Source: Streptomyces flaveus (lineage in GTDB: Bacteria; Actinomycetota; Actinomycetes; Streptomycetales; Streptomycetaceae). Taken from it: DNA of 64,000 bases. The first letter of the stretch is position 1; each line of letters opens with the position of its first letter. The notes beneath the pieces are model-generated. The model saw only the letters and a list, made by a program, of their open reading frames with translations, had not been told where the DNA came from and ran no database searches. This document shows, in pieces, positions 53,533 through 62,488 of the stretch. The stretch covers positions 8,185 to 72,184 of the forward strand of contig NZ_BMPQ01000032.1 in the NCBI RefSeq assembly GCF_014647675.1. Reading direction: 5' to 3'. The position numbers were made by a program, and so were the translations under genes.

Positions 53533-54783
53533 ATGGCCACCGCAGTACATGAAGAAGCGGTACAGGAAGAAGCAGTACAGGGAAAGGAGCCGGACCAGGG
53601 GCGCGAACGAGCGGCCCGCTGGACCGAGTTGCAGGACACCGCCCGCGATCTCGCGCGGCGCTTCGAGGCGCGGTCCCAAGAGGCCTACGACGCCGGGGAG
53701 TTCGTCGCCCAGAACATCCGCGACCTGGTCGACTCCGGGATCACCGCCGTCAACGTACCCCGCGATATGGGCGGTTTCGAGGCCACCCTGGAGGAGAACA
53801 CCCGCCTGCTGCGTATCATCGCCGGCGGCTGCGGCTCCACCGCGTTCACCCTCGCCATCCACGCCGTCCTGACCGGCTCGATGCGCAGTGACCTCAGCGT
53901 GGCCGTGCGCGAGCGGATGTTCGGTGCGGTGCGCGACGGGGCGTTCATCGTCGGGCCGTTCACCGACGAGGGCTCCGGCGGCAACTGGGTACGGCCCTCC
54001 ACGACCGCCCGCCGCGTCCCGGACGGCTTCGTCCTGGACGGGCTCAAGCACTTCGCCACCGGCTACGACGCCGCCACCCACCTGGTGGTCACCGCCGGTC
54101 TCGACGACGACCACCTCGAACCGCCCTTCAACCTCGCCGCCTTCTTCGTCGAGAAGCCGGAGGCGGGGGCCGGGATCGAGGTCGCGTCCCGCTGGAGCGG
54201 CTTCGCCCTGCCGATGACCGGCTCCCACTCGCTGAAGCTGGATTCCCTGCGCGTCGAGGCCGACGACTCCGTCTTCCCCGACGGACTGACCCCGCTGTTC
54301 GTGATGGCCCGTCAACAGTGGGGCCATTACTGCTTCGCGGCCGTGTTCCTCGGGCTCGCCGAGCGGGCGTACGAGCTGGCGGTCGAGCGCACCCGGGGCC
54401 GGTCCACGACTGCTGTCGCCGATCTCGCGCGGCTGCCCGGTATCCAGTTCGCGGTCGCCCGCATGCGGTCCTCGCTGGCCACCATGGACGCCCTGCTGAC
54501 CGAGTACGCCACCCGGCACGTGGACCCGGGCGAGGACCTGCCCGCGTTCGTCGCCGACACCTGCGTACCGAAGTACTACATCACCAACGAGGCGGAGCAC
54601 GTCGTCGCCACCGCCTTCGAGGTCATCGGCGGCTCCGGCATCCGGGAGGGTTCCCGCATCGGCCAGATCTGGCGGGACGTCAAGGCGGGCCCGCTGCTGC
54701 CCTTCACCAACGACATGGCCCGGGAGTTCATCGGCAAGGCGACCCTGGGCATCAGCCCGGTCGAGACCCCGAGGTGGGTGTGA
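53533..54783 (+). CDS. acyl-CoA/acyl-ACP dehydrogenase 2
   Basis: A 416-residue second dehydrogenase, related to the first but clearly diverged. The N-terminus carries a short internal repeat (HEEAVQEEAVQ) not found in the partner. The core has NIRDLVDSGITAVNVPRDMG, GPFTDEGSGGNWVRPS, MTGSHSLKLDSLRV and a VIGGSGIREGSRIGQIWRDV ending. The start lies 5 bases after the partner's stop, and its own stop overlaps the methyltransferase start by one base. The pair may form a heteromer or perform two successive desaturations. Confidence 0.9.
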   Translation: MATAVHEEAVQEEAVQGKEPDQGRERAARWTELQDTARDLARRFEARSQEAYDAGEFVAQNIRDLVDSGITAVNVPRDMGGFEATLEENTRLLRIIAGGCGSTAFTLAIHAVLTGSMRSDLSVAVRERMFGAVRDGAFIVGPFTDEGSGGNWVRPSTTARRVPDGFVLDGLKHFATGYDAATHLVVTAGLDDDHLEPPFNLAAFFVEKPEAGAGIEVASRWSGFALPMTGSHSLKLDSLRVEADDSVFPDGLTPLFVMARQQWGHYCFAAVFLGLAERAYELAVERTRGRSTTAVADLARLPGIQFAVARMRSSLATMDALLTEYATRHVDPGEDLPAFVADTCVPKYYITNEAEHVVATAFEVIGGSGIREGSRIGQIWRDVKAGPLLPFTNDMAREFIGKATLGISPVETPRWV

Positions 54784-55604
54784 TGGCGACCTCAGCATCC
54801 TCGACGACCGCGTCCGGCCGCACCGGCGCGCTGGACCCCGGCCAGGTGCCGATCGACAACGAGTACTACAACAAGGTCGGCGACGACTGGTGGAACACCG
54901 AGGGCCCGCTGCGCGCCCTGCACGAGATGAACCCGGCCCGCACCGGCTACTTCGACCGCGTCCTCAAGGCCCGTTACCCCGATCGCCCCGCCGGCACCGT
55001 CCGCGTCGTCGACCTGGGCTGCGGCGGCGGCCTCGTCGCCGAGAACCTTGCCGCCCGCGGCTACCGGGTCACCGGCATCGACCTGTCCGCCGGCACCGTC
55101 GCCGCCGCCCGGCGGCACGCGGCCGCCTCCGGCGTCGACGTCACCTACCTGGTCGGCTCCGCCTACGGCACCGGACTGCCGGACGGCTGCGCCGAGGCGG
55201 TCGTCGCCTCCGACGTGCTGGAGCACTTCCACGACTTGCCCACCGCGCTGGCCGAGATCGACCGGCTGCTCGCCCCCGGCGGCGTGCTCCTCTTCGACAC
55301 TGTCAACCGGACGGTCCGCAGCTACCTGCTGCTCATCCTGGTCGCCGAGAAGCTGCTCGGCATCATCAAACCGGGCACGCACAACTGGAAGATGTTCATC
55401 CGTCCGACCGAGCTGCGCGGCCTGCTCCACGACGCCGGGCTGCTCCTGGAAGACACCCACGGCCTGGGCCCCGCCCGCCCCCTGCCGGCGCTGCTGCCCG
55501 GGCTGCTGCGCCACCGCCGCCTGGGCGAGTTCACCCTCACCGGCGACCTCTCGGCCAGCTACATCGGCCACGCCGTCAAACGAAGCACCTCGTGCACTCC
55601 GTGA
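54783..55604 (+). CDS. SAM-dependent methyltransferase, UbiG-like
   Basis: A 273-residue methyltransferase with the SAM motif VVDLGCGGGLVAENLA. The region before it (DDWWNTEGPLRALHEMNPARTGYF) is the distinctive N-terminal signature of UbiG, which O-methylates catechol-type hydroxyls in ubiquinone synthesis. The later LEHFHDLPTALAEIDRLL and KLLGIIKPGTHNWKMFI stretches agree. An aromatic polyketide ring from the type III synthase in this operon would suit such an O-methyltransferase (inference). Confidence 0.9.
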   Translation: MATSASSTTASGRTGALDPGQVPIDNEYYNKVGDDWWNTEGPLRALHEMNPARTGYFDRVLKARYPDRPAGTVRVVDLGCGGGLVAENLAARGYRVTGIDLSAGTVAAARRHAAASGVDVTYLVGSAYGTGLPDGCAEAVVASDVLEHFHDLPTALAEIDRLLAPGGVLLFDTVNRTVRSYLLLILVAEKLLGIIKPGTHNWKMFIRPTELRGLLHDAGLLLEDTHGLGPARPLPALLPGLLRHRRLGEFTLTGDLSASYIGHAVKRSTSCTP

Positions 55605-55618
55605 AGAACAGGACAGCC

Positions 55619-56092
55619 ATGGTCTCCATACGCTCCGCCAGCGTGGCCGGCACCGAAGTGAAGGCCGAACCGGCCGCCGTCCGCGCGCTGTTGCTCGACG
55701 TGGTGGGCTGCGGCCTGCTGATGCCCGGCGTGGAAAGCCTCACCGCCGAGGGCAACGACGTCTACCACTACGTGCTGGCCACCATCTCCAACGGCGCCGT
55801 CAGCCACACCCCCGACCACCGCACCCGCTTCGACGCGACCGATCCGGCCCGGATCCGCTGGGAACCGGTCGGTGAGCACAACTTCCGCTCCTGGGGCGAG
55901 TTCCGCACCGCCCCGGGCAACGAGACCGGCACCACCTACCTGGAGATCGACACCCGCTCGGAGGCCGACGTCGACATCGCGCCCGTCGTCCTGCCGCTCG
56001 TCGAACCCTTCGCCCGGCAGCAGAGCGACCAGGTCACCGAGGGCTTCCTCGCCGCCATCAAGGAGCGCGTCGAGTCGGGGGCGACGGGATGA
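55619..56092 (+). CDS. SRPBCC-family polyketide cyclase/dehydratase-like protein
   Basis: A 157-residue START-like fold protein. The ATG at 55619 has AGGACAG upstream. It shows an N-terminal strand and helix (VKAEPAAVRALLLDVVG), strands around TPDHRTRF and IRWEPVGEHNFRSWGEF, and a long C-terminal helix. Its stop overlaps the type III synthase start (ATGA), so the two are made together. A role in guiding cyclisation or binding the polyketide is likely but not shown. Confidence 0.8.
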   Translation: MVSIRSASVAGTEVKAEPAAVRALLLDVVGCGLLMPGVESLTAEGNDVYHYVLATISNGAVSHTPDHRTRFDATDPARIRWEPVGEHNFRSWGEFRTAPGNETGTTYLEIDTRSEADVDIAPVVLPLVEPFARQQSDQVTEGFLAAIKERVESGATG

Positions 56093-57192
56093 CCGACTCC
56101 CGGGCGACCCTGACCGAGGCCCCCGCCGCCGGCAGCACAACGGCCCGCGGAGTGGCGAAGCTGCTGGCGCTGCGCACCGCCGCGCCCGACACCGTCGTAC
56201 CCCAGCAGAGCGCCTTCGACGAGTACTACCGCGCGGTGTTCCAGGACGTGCCCCAGGCCGAGGAGATCTTCCGCGGATCCGGGGTGTCCCGGCGGCACAT
56301 GGCCTGGGACCCTCGCACCGCCTACGCCGACGGCTTTCCGCCCATCAAGCCGCGCATGGCCGCATGGGAGGAGAACGTCCTCGCCATGAGCCGCCGGACG
56401 GTCGGCGGGGTGCTCGACGCGGCCGAACTCCGCGAACACATCGGCACGTTCGTGTTCGCCAGCTGCACCGGATACGCGGGCCCCACCCCCGACATCCTGC
56501 TCGCGAAGGAGTTCGGCCTGCGCCAGGACCTCAGGCGCACCTTCATCGGGCACATGGGCTGCAATGCCGCGTTCAACGTCCTCAAGGCCGCCTTCGACGC
56601 CCTCGCCGCACGCCCCGGCGAACTGGCCCTGGCCGGATCGGCCGAGGTCTGCTCCGTCCATCTGCGCCCCGAGTACACGGCCGAACAGGCCGTCGTCAAC
56701 GCGCTGTTCGGGGACGCCGGCGCCATGACGCTGCTGGGCGCCGACGACGGCGGACCCGGGCCGGTGTTCCTCGGCACCCACACCGAGACCCACCCCGAGA
56801 CCACCCACGCGATGAGCTGGCACATCGAGGACGACGCGTTCCGGATGACGCTCTCGCCGTACGTTCCGTTCTACCTGGCCGAGAGCATCGAGCCGTTCGT
56901 CAAACGGCTGCTCGCCCCGCACGGCCTCGACGTCGGCGACATAGGGCACTGGGGCGTCCACCCCGGCGGCCCGAAGATCATCGACTTCGTCGGCGAGAAG
57001 CTCGACCTCACGCCCGACCAGCTCGCCCCGTCCCGGGCCGTGCTCGCCGAGCACGGCAACTGCTCCTCCGCCACCATCCTGCTGATCCTCGACCGGATCC
57101 TGCGCGAGGCCCGGCCCGCGCCCGGCGAGCACGCCGTGCTCATGGCGTTCGGGCCCGGGCTGACCATGGAGTCGGCGCTCGTCCGCTTCTGA
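56089..57192 (+). CDS. type III polyketide synthase
   Basis: A 367-residue chalcone-synthase-family enzyme that extends a starter unit with malonyl-CoA and cyclises the chain. The complete triad is visible: Cys158 in GHMGCNAAFN, His291 in WGVHPGGPKII and Asn324 in EHGNCSSAT. The N-terminal SGVSRRHMAWDP and SCTGYAGPTPD stretches also match. It is unlike the RppA naphthalene synthase in sequence. A fatty chain loaded by a FAAL and lengthened by a type III synthase is known from cylindrocyclophane. Starter and ring type cannot be read here. Confidence 0.94.
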   Translation: MTDSRATLTEAPAAGSTTARGVAKLLALRTAAPDTVVPQQSAFDEYYRAVFQDVPQAEEIFRGSGVSRRHMAWDPRTAYADGFPPIKPRMAAWEENVLAMSRRTVGGVLDAAELREHIGTFVFASCTGYAGPTPDILLAKEFGLRQDLRRTFIGHMGCNAAFNVLKAAFDALAARPGELALAGSAEVCSVHLRPEYTAEQAVVNALFGDAGAMTLLGADDGGPGPVFLGTHTETHPETTHAMSWHIEDDAFRMTLSPYVPFYLAESIEPFVKRLLAPHGLDVGDIGHWGVHPGGPKIIDFVGEKLDLTPDQLAPSRAVLAEHGNCSSATILLILDRILREARPAPGEHAVLMAFGPGLTMESALVRF

Positions 57193-57229
57193 ATCCCTGA
57201 CCCCGACGATCCCGATGGGACATCCCGCC

Positions 57230-58111
57230 ATGACGACGAGTGCACTCGAACCGCGCTGGTCCACCCCGGACCTCACCGCGGCGATCAAGGACCACTACGA
57301 CGGACTGATCGACCTGTACGAGGACTTGTGGGGCGAGCACATCCACCACGGGTACTGGGCCGAGGGCGAGCCCGACCCCGGCCGGCATGCCGCCCAGGTG
57401 CGGCTGGTCGAGGAGCTGATCGCCTTCGGTCCGGTGCCCGAGGGCGCCCGTGTCCTCGACGCCGGCTGCGGCATCGGCGCCTCCGCCGTCCACCTCGCCG
57501 GAGCGCTCGGCTGCACGGTGGACGGCATCACCATCAGCGCCGAGCAGATCTCCCGCGCCGAGGCCAAGGCCGCGGAGGCCAAGGTCACCGACCGCACCCG
57601 GTTCCGGCTGGTCGACGCCATGCACACCGACTACCCGGACGACACCTTCGACGTGGTCTGGGCGCTGGAGAGCTGCGAACTGATGCCGGACAAGCAGGCG
57701 TTCCTCGCCGAGTGCCGACGGGTGCTCAAGCCGGGCGGCACCCTCCTGGCCGCCACCTGGTGCGCCCGCGACGACCGCCTCGCTCCCGACGAGACCCGGC
57801 TGCTGCACCGCATCTACCGCGACTTCGTGGTCTCCCACGTCCTGCCCCTCGACGCCTACCGCGACCTGGCGGCCGGCCTCGGCCTCACCGACATCCGCAC
57901 CGCCGACTGGTCACCCCGCGTGTGGGACACCTGGAAGCTGTCCACCGACATCGTCAAGCCGGTGGTCCGCGACCCCTCCGTCATCTGGCGGCTGGTCCGC
58001 GCCAAGGGCATGGACATCTTCCGCTTCCTCAACTCCGTACCGCTGATGAAGCAGGCGTACGAACGCGACGTGATGCGCTACGGCGTACTCCGCGCGACCA
58101 AGCCGCGCTGA
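57230..58111 (+). CDS. SAM-dependent methyltransferase, gamma-tocopherol-MT-like
   Basis: A 293-residue methyltransferase. The ATG at 57230 is preferred; one at 57215 is possible. It starts with a helical cap (LTAAIKDHYDGLIDLYEDLWGEHIHHGYW) typical of tocopherol/cyclopropane-type methyltransferases. The SAM motif is VLDAGCGIGASAVHLA, and WALESCELMPDKQAFLAECRRVLKPGG follows. It may methylate carbon, nitrogen or oxygen. It follows the polyketide synthase by 37 bases and is probably co-transcribed. Confidence 0.9.
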   Translation: MTTSALEPRWSTPDLTAAIKDHYDGLIDLYEDLWGEHIHHGYWAEGEPDPGRHAAQVRLVEELIAFGPVPEGARVLDAGCGIGASAVHLAGALGCTVDGITISAEQISRAEAKAAEAKVTDRTRFRLVDAMHTDYPDDTFDVVWALESCELMPDKQAFLAECRRVLKPGGTLLAATWCARDDRLAPDETRLLHRIYRDFVVSHVLPLDAYRDLAAGLGLTDIRTADWSPRVWDTWKLSTDIVKPVVRDPSVIWRLVRAKGMDIFRFLNSVPLMKQAYERDVMRYGVLRATKPR

Positions 58112-58153
58112 GTGCCTGTGTGACCCGGTCTTTCCGCCTCCTTGGAGCTGACG

Positions 58154-59650
58154 ATGACGACAACTGCCGCTCCCGCGGCGCCCATTGAGTCACTGGTCGC
58201 CGATCTGCTGTCCCAGCAGTGGCTCATCGACCTGTTCACCGAGCTCGCCGAGCGTCAGAAGGGCTCGGCCGCCGCCACCGAGCGGCTGCGCGCCCGCGAC
58301 GCCGCCTCGCACGTCTTCTGGCCCTTCCACTCGCCCCAGTTCCCGCTGATGGTGACCGAGGCGCACGGCAGCCGCATTCTCGACGTCGACGGCAACACGT
58401 ACACCGACTGCCACCTCGGCTTCGGCGCGCAGGCGCTGCACGGACACAGCCCCGAACCGGTCGTGGAGTTCGTCCGCGAGCAGCTCGCCACCACCACCGG
58501 CAACGGCTACTGCACCCCGGTCGAGGCCCAACTCGTCAATCTGCTCGGGGAGTTCGTCCCGCACTGCGAGAAGTTCGCGTTCCTCAACTCCGGCACCGAC
58601 GCCACCGCCGCCGCCATCAGGCTCGCCCGGGCACACACCGGCCGCCGGATGGTCGCCAAGTTCGAGGGCTCCCTGCACGGCGTGCACGACCTCGGCATGC
58701 ACAACACCGCCTTCTGGTACCACGGCCACCCCACGACCCCCTTCCCCGGCAGCGCCCCCGACGGCGGCATCGAACGGCAGTCCGCGCTCACCGGTGTCCC
58801 GACCGCCGACCCGCGCGACCTGCTTGTGCTCCCCAACGACCCCGTACGCGCCCTGGAACTGATCGAACGTCACAAGGACGAGCTGGCCTGCGTCCTGACC
58901 GAGGCCGTCTCGTCGTCCTTCCCGTTCGCCGAGCACACCGTCCCGCTCCTGAAGGCCGTCTCCGAGCGCTGCCGGACGCTGCGCGTGCCGTTCATCCTCG
59001 ACGAGGTGCTCACCGGCTTCCGCTACGGCCCCGGCGGCGCCGCCGAGTACTTCGGCATCGAGGCCGACCTGTACTGCTACGGCAAGGTCATCAGCGGCCT
59101 CGGCATCCCGCTGTCCGCGGTGGGCGGGAAGGCCGCGCTGCTCGACCACACCCAGACCTCCGGCCTGGCGCTGACCGACATCGGCCACAAGACCTGCGTA
59201 CAGACCACCCACGCCGGCAACCACCTCGCGCTGTGCGCCTCGTACGCGAGCCTGCGGCTGCTGCACGAGCGGCGCGACACCTACTACACCGAGACCCGGG
59301 CCAAGGTCGCCGGCGTCCAGGAACGCCTCGCCGCCTTCCGGACCGGGACCGGCATCCCGCTGAGGCTCGTCGGATTCGGCGACTTCATCGGCTCCTTCGG
59401 CTTCCTGGAGCAGGAGAGCTACGACGACTACCGCTCGTTCGCGGGCGCGGTCAATCCGATCGCCTTCTTCCTGCTGACCCTCATGCTGCGCCGCCGCGGC
59501 TTCTACACCCTCAGCCTGCCGATGCTGTTCACCGGCGGCGCGCACAGCCCCGAGGACCTGGACGCGCTGGTCACCGCGGTCACCGACGCGGCGCTTGAAC
59601 TCGACTCGCACGGCTTCCCGTTCATCCTGCCCGGGGCCGGCGCGGCATGA
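58154..59650 (+). CDS. class III aminotransferase, glutamate-1-semialdehyde-mutase-like
   Basis: A 498-residue PLP enzyme. The ATG at 58154 has GGAG upstream. The PLP lysine is Lys311 in YCYGKVISGLGIPLSAVGG, the Asp that binds PLP nitrogen is Asp283 in ILDEVLTGFR, and FLNSGTDATAAAIRLAR matches the family phosphate loop. The N-terminal 60 residues are an added helical segment. It could aminate a keto or aldehyde group of the product. Its stop overlaps the oxidoreductase start, so they are coupled. Confidence 0.9.
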   Translation: MTTTAAPAAPIESLVADLLSQQWLIDLFTELAERQKGSAAATERLRARDAASHVFWPFHSPQFPLMVTEAHGSRILDVDGNTYTDCHLGFGAQALHGHSPEPVVEFVREQLATTTGNGYCTPVEAQLVNLLGEFVPHCEKFAFLNSGTDATAAAIRLARAHTGRRMVAKFEGSLHGVHDLGMHNTAFWYHGHPTTPFPGSAPDGGIERQSALTGVPTADPRDLLVLPNDPVRALELIERHKDELACVLTEAVSSSFPFAEHTVPLLKAVSERCRTLRVPFILDEVLTGFRYGPGGAAEYFGIEADLYCYGKVISGLGIPLSAVGGKAALLDHTQTSGLALTDIGHKTCVQTTHAGNHLALCASYASLRLLHERRDTYYTETRAKVAGVQERLAAFRTGTGIPLRLVGFGDFIGSFGFLEQESYDDYRSFAGAVNPIAFFLLTLMLRRRGFYTLSLPMLFTGGAHSPEDLDALVTAVTDAALELDSHGFPFILPGAGAA

Positions 59651-60921
59651 CCGGGCGGGCCGACGAGCCGACCGACGCCGTGGTCGTCGGGGCCGGTCTC
59701 ACCGGCCTCGTCACGGCCGTCCGGCTGGCCCGGGCCACCGGGCCCGGTCGGGTCCTGCTGCTCGAATCGGGCGGCGAGCCGGGTGGCCGGGCCCGCACTA
59801 CGGACCACCAGGGCTACCGCCTGGGCCTCGGACCGCGCGCCCTCTACCACACCACCCGGGCCGAACTGGGCGCCCTCGGCATCCGCGTCCCGGCCCGCGA
59901 ACCCGACCTCTCGACCGCCCTCGCCCTGCGCGACGGCGCCCTGCACCCCGGGTACGCGGCCCCCGGCCCGTTGCTGCGCACCAGGCTGCTGTCGCCGCGC
60001 GAACGGCTCGCCGTGGCACGCCTGTTGGCCCTGTCCCGCGGCCACCGGTCACTGGCCGGCACCAACGCCGCGCAGTGGCTCGCCGACCGGCTGCCCACCG
60101 AACGGGCCCGCGAGGCCGCCTTCGCCGTACTGCGCATCAGCTCCTACACCGGCCGCCCCGAGATGATCGACGCGAACGCGCTGGCCGCGCACTTCGCCGA
60201 GGTGCGGCGCGGCGTGGGATATGTCGACGGCGGCTGGCGCACGGTCGTCGACGCCCTGCTGGCCCGCGCCCGCGCCCTGGGCGTGGCGCTGCGCACCGGC
60301 AGCCGGGTCACGGCGGTCGAGGGCGGGGCCCGGCCGAGGGTCACCACCGCCGACGGGCAGGGCATCCGGGCCCGGTCGGTGGTGCTGGCGGGATTGTCGC
60401 GGCGCTCGGCGGGCCGGTTGCTGGACCCGGCCGGGCAGCCCGACACCGGGGACGGCGGCAACTCACTGCACACGGCCTGCCTCGACGTGGCCCTCAGCCG
60501 ACTGCCCGACCCGCGCCGCACGCTCGTCTTCGGCGTCGACGAGCCGCTGTACCTGTCCGTCTTCTCGCGCACCGCCCGGCTTGCCCCGGACGGCGGTGCG
60601 GTCCTCCACCTGGCCCGCTACGACGACGGCGGCGGCCTCGGCGCGACCGAGGTCCGCAAACGGCTCCACGAACTGCTCGACCTGTGCCAGCCGGGCTGGC
60701 GCGAGGTACTCGTCCACGAACGCTTCCTGCCCCGGATCACCACGATGACGGCGGTGCCCGAGGCCCGCACCGGAGGTCTCGCCGGCCGTCCCGGAGTCCG
60801 TCTGGACGACCACCCGGGTGTCTTCGTCGCCGGGGACTGGGTGGGCCCGCGGGGGCTGCTCGCCGACGCCTGCGTGCTCAGCGGGGCACGGGCGGCCGAT
60901 GCGGCGGCCGCGCGGCTGTGA
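59647..60921 (+). CDS. FAD-dependent oxidoreductase (phytoene-desaturase/amine-oxidase-like)
   Basis: A 424-residue flavoprotein. The FAD-binding motif VVVGAGLTGLVTAVRL lies at about residues 12-27, with LLESGGEPGGRARTT as the second half. The C-terminal signature FVAGDWVGPRGLLADACVLSGARAA closes the FAD site. The middle, about residues 150-330, is the substrate domain. Relatives oxidise amines or make double bonds. Translation is coupled to the aminotransferase, which suggests a joint step at the nitrogen site (inference). Confidence 0.9.
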   Translation: MTGRADEPTDAVVVGAGLTGLVTAVRLARATGPGRVLLLESGGEPGGRARTTDHQGYRLGLGPRALYHTTRAELGALGIRVPAREPDLSTALALRDGALHPGYAAPGPLLRTRLLSPRERLAVARLLALSRGHRSLAGTNAAQWLADRLPTERAREAAFAVLRISSYTGRPEMIDANALAAHFAEVRRGVGYVDGGWRTVVDALLARARALGVALRTGSRVTAVEGGARPRVTTADGQGIRARSVVLAGLSRRSAGRLLDPAGQPDTGDGGNSLHTACLDVALSRLPDPRRTLVFGVDEPLYLSVFSRTARLAPDGGAVLHLARYDDGGGLGATEVRKRLHELLDLCQPGWREVLVHERFLPRITTMTAVPEARTGGLAGRPGVRLDDHPGVFVAGDWVGPRGLLADACVLSGARAADAAAARL

Positions 60922-60976
60922 CCGGGCCGCGGGTTCGTGGACCGGGGCAAATCCCCTCGACGATAACGGAGTTGTC

Positions 60977-61582
60977 ATGCGTCCGATCCGCATCGCCGCC
61001 GTCGGCGGCTCGTTGCGTTCCGGCTCGGTCTCCGAGGCCGCCCTGAAGTACTGCGCGGCCCGGGCCCGCCGGGCGGGCGCCGAGGTCACCGTGGTCCGCG
61101 GTCCCGAGCTGATCCTGCCCCCGTACGACCCGGACTCGGGCGCCCGCACCGTCGGCGAGCGCCACCTGCTCGCCGCGCTGCACGGCGCGGACGGCGTCGT
61201 GCTGGCCAGCCCGACCTACCACGGCGGCATGTCCGGGCTGCTGAAGAACGCCCTGGACCACACCGAGGCCCTGGCGGCCGACGGCTACCTGGACGGACGC
61301 TCGGTCGGCTGCCTCACCGTGGCCTGGAACGAGGTGGCCGGCGCCGCCGCGCTCTCCGCCCTGCGCACCTCCGCGCAGGCGCTGCGCGGCTGGACGGTCC
61401 CGATGGGCGTGGTCGTCCAGGCCGGCACGGAGTTCACCCCCGACGACACCTGTCACGACCCCCGCACCACCCGCCGCCTCGACATCCTCACCGACCAGGT
61501 CCTCGACTTCGCCCACATGCGCCGGGGCGGCCGCGAGCCGGGCGTTCCGGCGACGGCGACGGCGGTGGGGGCAGGGTTGTAG
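60977..61582 (+). CDS. NADPH-dependent FMN reductase
   Basis: A 201-residue flavodoxin-like protein. The ATG at 60977 has GGAG upstream. GGSLRSGS binds the FMN phosphate, and SPTYHGGMSGLLKNALDH is the typical second loop. Such enzymes reduce FMN, quinones or small aromatics. It is the last gene of the rightward operon; a hairpin begins at its stop codon. It could supply reduced flavin or act directly on a quinone-like product. Confidence 0.9.
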   Translation: MRPIRIAAVGGSLRSGSVSEAALKYCAARARRAGAEVTVVRGPELILPPYDPDSGARTVGERHLLAALHGADGVVLASPTYHGGMSGLLKNALDHTEALAADGYLDGRSVGCLTVAWNEVAGAAALSALRTSAQALRGWTVPMGVVVQAGTEFTPDDTCHDPRTTRRLDILTDQVLDFAHMRRGGREPGVPATATAVGAGL

Positions 61583-61776
61583 TCGCGGCTTCCGGGGAGC
61601 GGGGGCGGCCGCGACGGCTGCGGGCCCGGGCACTGCGTGCCGTGGGAACGGCCGCACGCCGTACGGGGCTGCCGCGCGGGCCGCGGGGCGGTCGCTCTGG
61701 GCATGGAGTTCTCGACGTCGTTCACTTGCGTCGGGGCGGGGGCCGGGCGGCGGGGTTGTAGTCGCGGCTTCCGGGG
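61574..61776 (+). repeat. 24-bp direct repeats around the operon end
   Basis: The 24-base string beginning GGGTTGTAGTCGCGGC, and ending TTCCGGGG, occurs at 61574-61597 and again at 61753-61776. The first copy includes the last codons and stop of the FMN reductase gene, so part of that gene end seems duplicated. Similarity continues more loosely for about 30 bases. Confidence 0.75.
61582..61615 (+). terminator. hairpin at the end of the biosynthetic operon
   Basis: An 8-bp perfect stem GTCGCGGC / GCCGCGAC with an 18-base loop begins at the last base of the FMN reductase stop codon. It lacks a T-run. A second copy of the same structure near 61761 keeps the stem through one G-T pair. It probably ends or attenuates the long operon. 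Confidence 0.5.
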
Positions 61777-62110
61777 GCGGAGCGGCTGCGACGGCCCCGG
61801 GCCCTGGCCGTGCGCCATGACGCTCCCGGCAACGGTGCCGTAAGCCGCAGCCCATGCCGTCAGGCTCGTCGGACCGGCCGTACAGGCGAGATCGCCGCTC
61901 GTGCCGTAGGGCGGCCGCATCCCGTTGGGGTCGCCCTCCACCGGACGGCCGCCGCGTTTGCCGCGGGAGCCCCGGCACGTCACCCCGGGAGCGGCCCCGG
62001 CCCGGCGTTGCGCCGCCGGAACCCGCCCACATGGCGACGGCCGGGCACTCCCACCCCTCGTTCCCTCAGGGAGTGCCCGACCGGCCGGTGGGGCCGCGGT
62101 GGTGGTTGCC
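61616..62110 (+). other. non-coding stretch between convergent operons
   Basis: About 500 bases with no supportable gene. It holds the second copy of the direct repeat and hairpin. The region separates the rightward biosynthetic operon from the leftward DUF59/amidohydrolase pair. Open frames here are Arg/Pro-rich shadows. Confidence 0.55.
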
Positions 62111-62488
62111 CTAGGGGGCGTCCGTCGCGGCCAGTGGGAGGGTGCGGCGGTCCTCCGTGCGGGCCGTGGACAGCAGGTCGCGGCCCTTGTCGGTCATCAG
62201 GTCCGGGCTCCAGAGGGTGGCGCCGTCCAGTTCGACGGTCACGCCCGTGACGCCCTCGACCGCGCCCACCTTCGCCTCGACGGACTGCATGATGACCGGC
62301 ACCGCCATGCAGAACGGGGCGGTCAGGCTGATCCGGACGGTGGCCCGGCCGTCGTCGCCCACCGTCACCTCCCGTACGAGGCCGAGGTCGACGAGGCTCA
62401 TCGGGCGCTGCCAGGACTGGCTGCAGGGGTCGTACACCTCGCCCAGCGCCGTCCGCACCCCCTCTGGCAGGGGCCGCGCGCCGCTCAT
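62111..62488 (-). CDS. DUF59/MIP18-type metal-sulfur cluster assembly protein
   Basis: A 125-residue protein. The fold marks are ALGEVYDPCSQ (near the start), SLVDLGLVREVTV, RISLTAPFCMAVPVIMQSVEAKV and VTVELDGATLW, as in the DUF59/PaaD/SufT family. These proteins help insert Fe-S or other metal centres. The ATG overlaps the amidohydrolase stop. The same pair is found in actinobacterial propane-monooxygenase-like operons as accessory genes (family recollection). No such monooxygenase is in this window. Confidence 0.82.
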   Translation of the reverse strand: MSGARPLPEGVRTALGEVYDPCSQSWQRPMSLVDLGLVREVTVGDDGRATVRISLTAPFCMAVPVIMQSVEAKVGAVEGVTGVTVELDGATLWSPDLMTDKGRDLLSTARTEDRRTLPLAATDAP

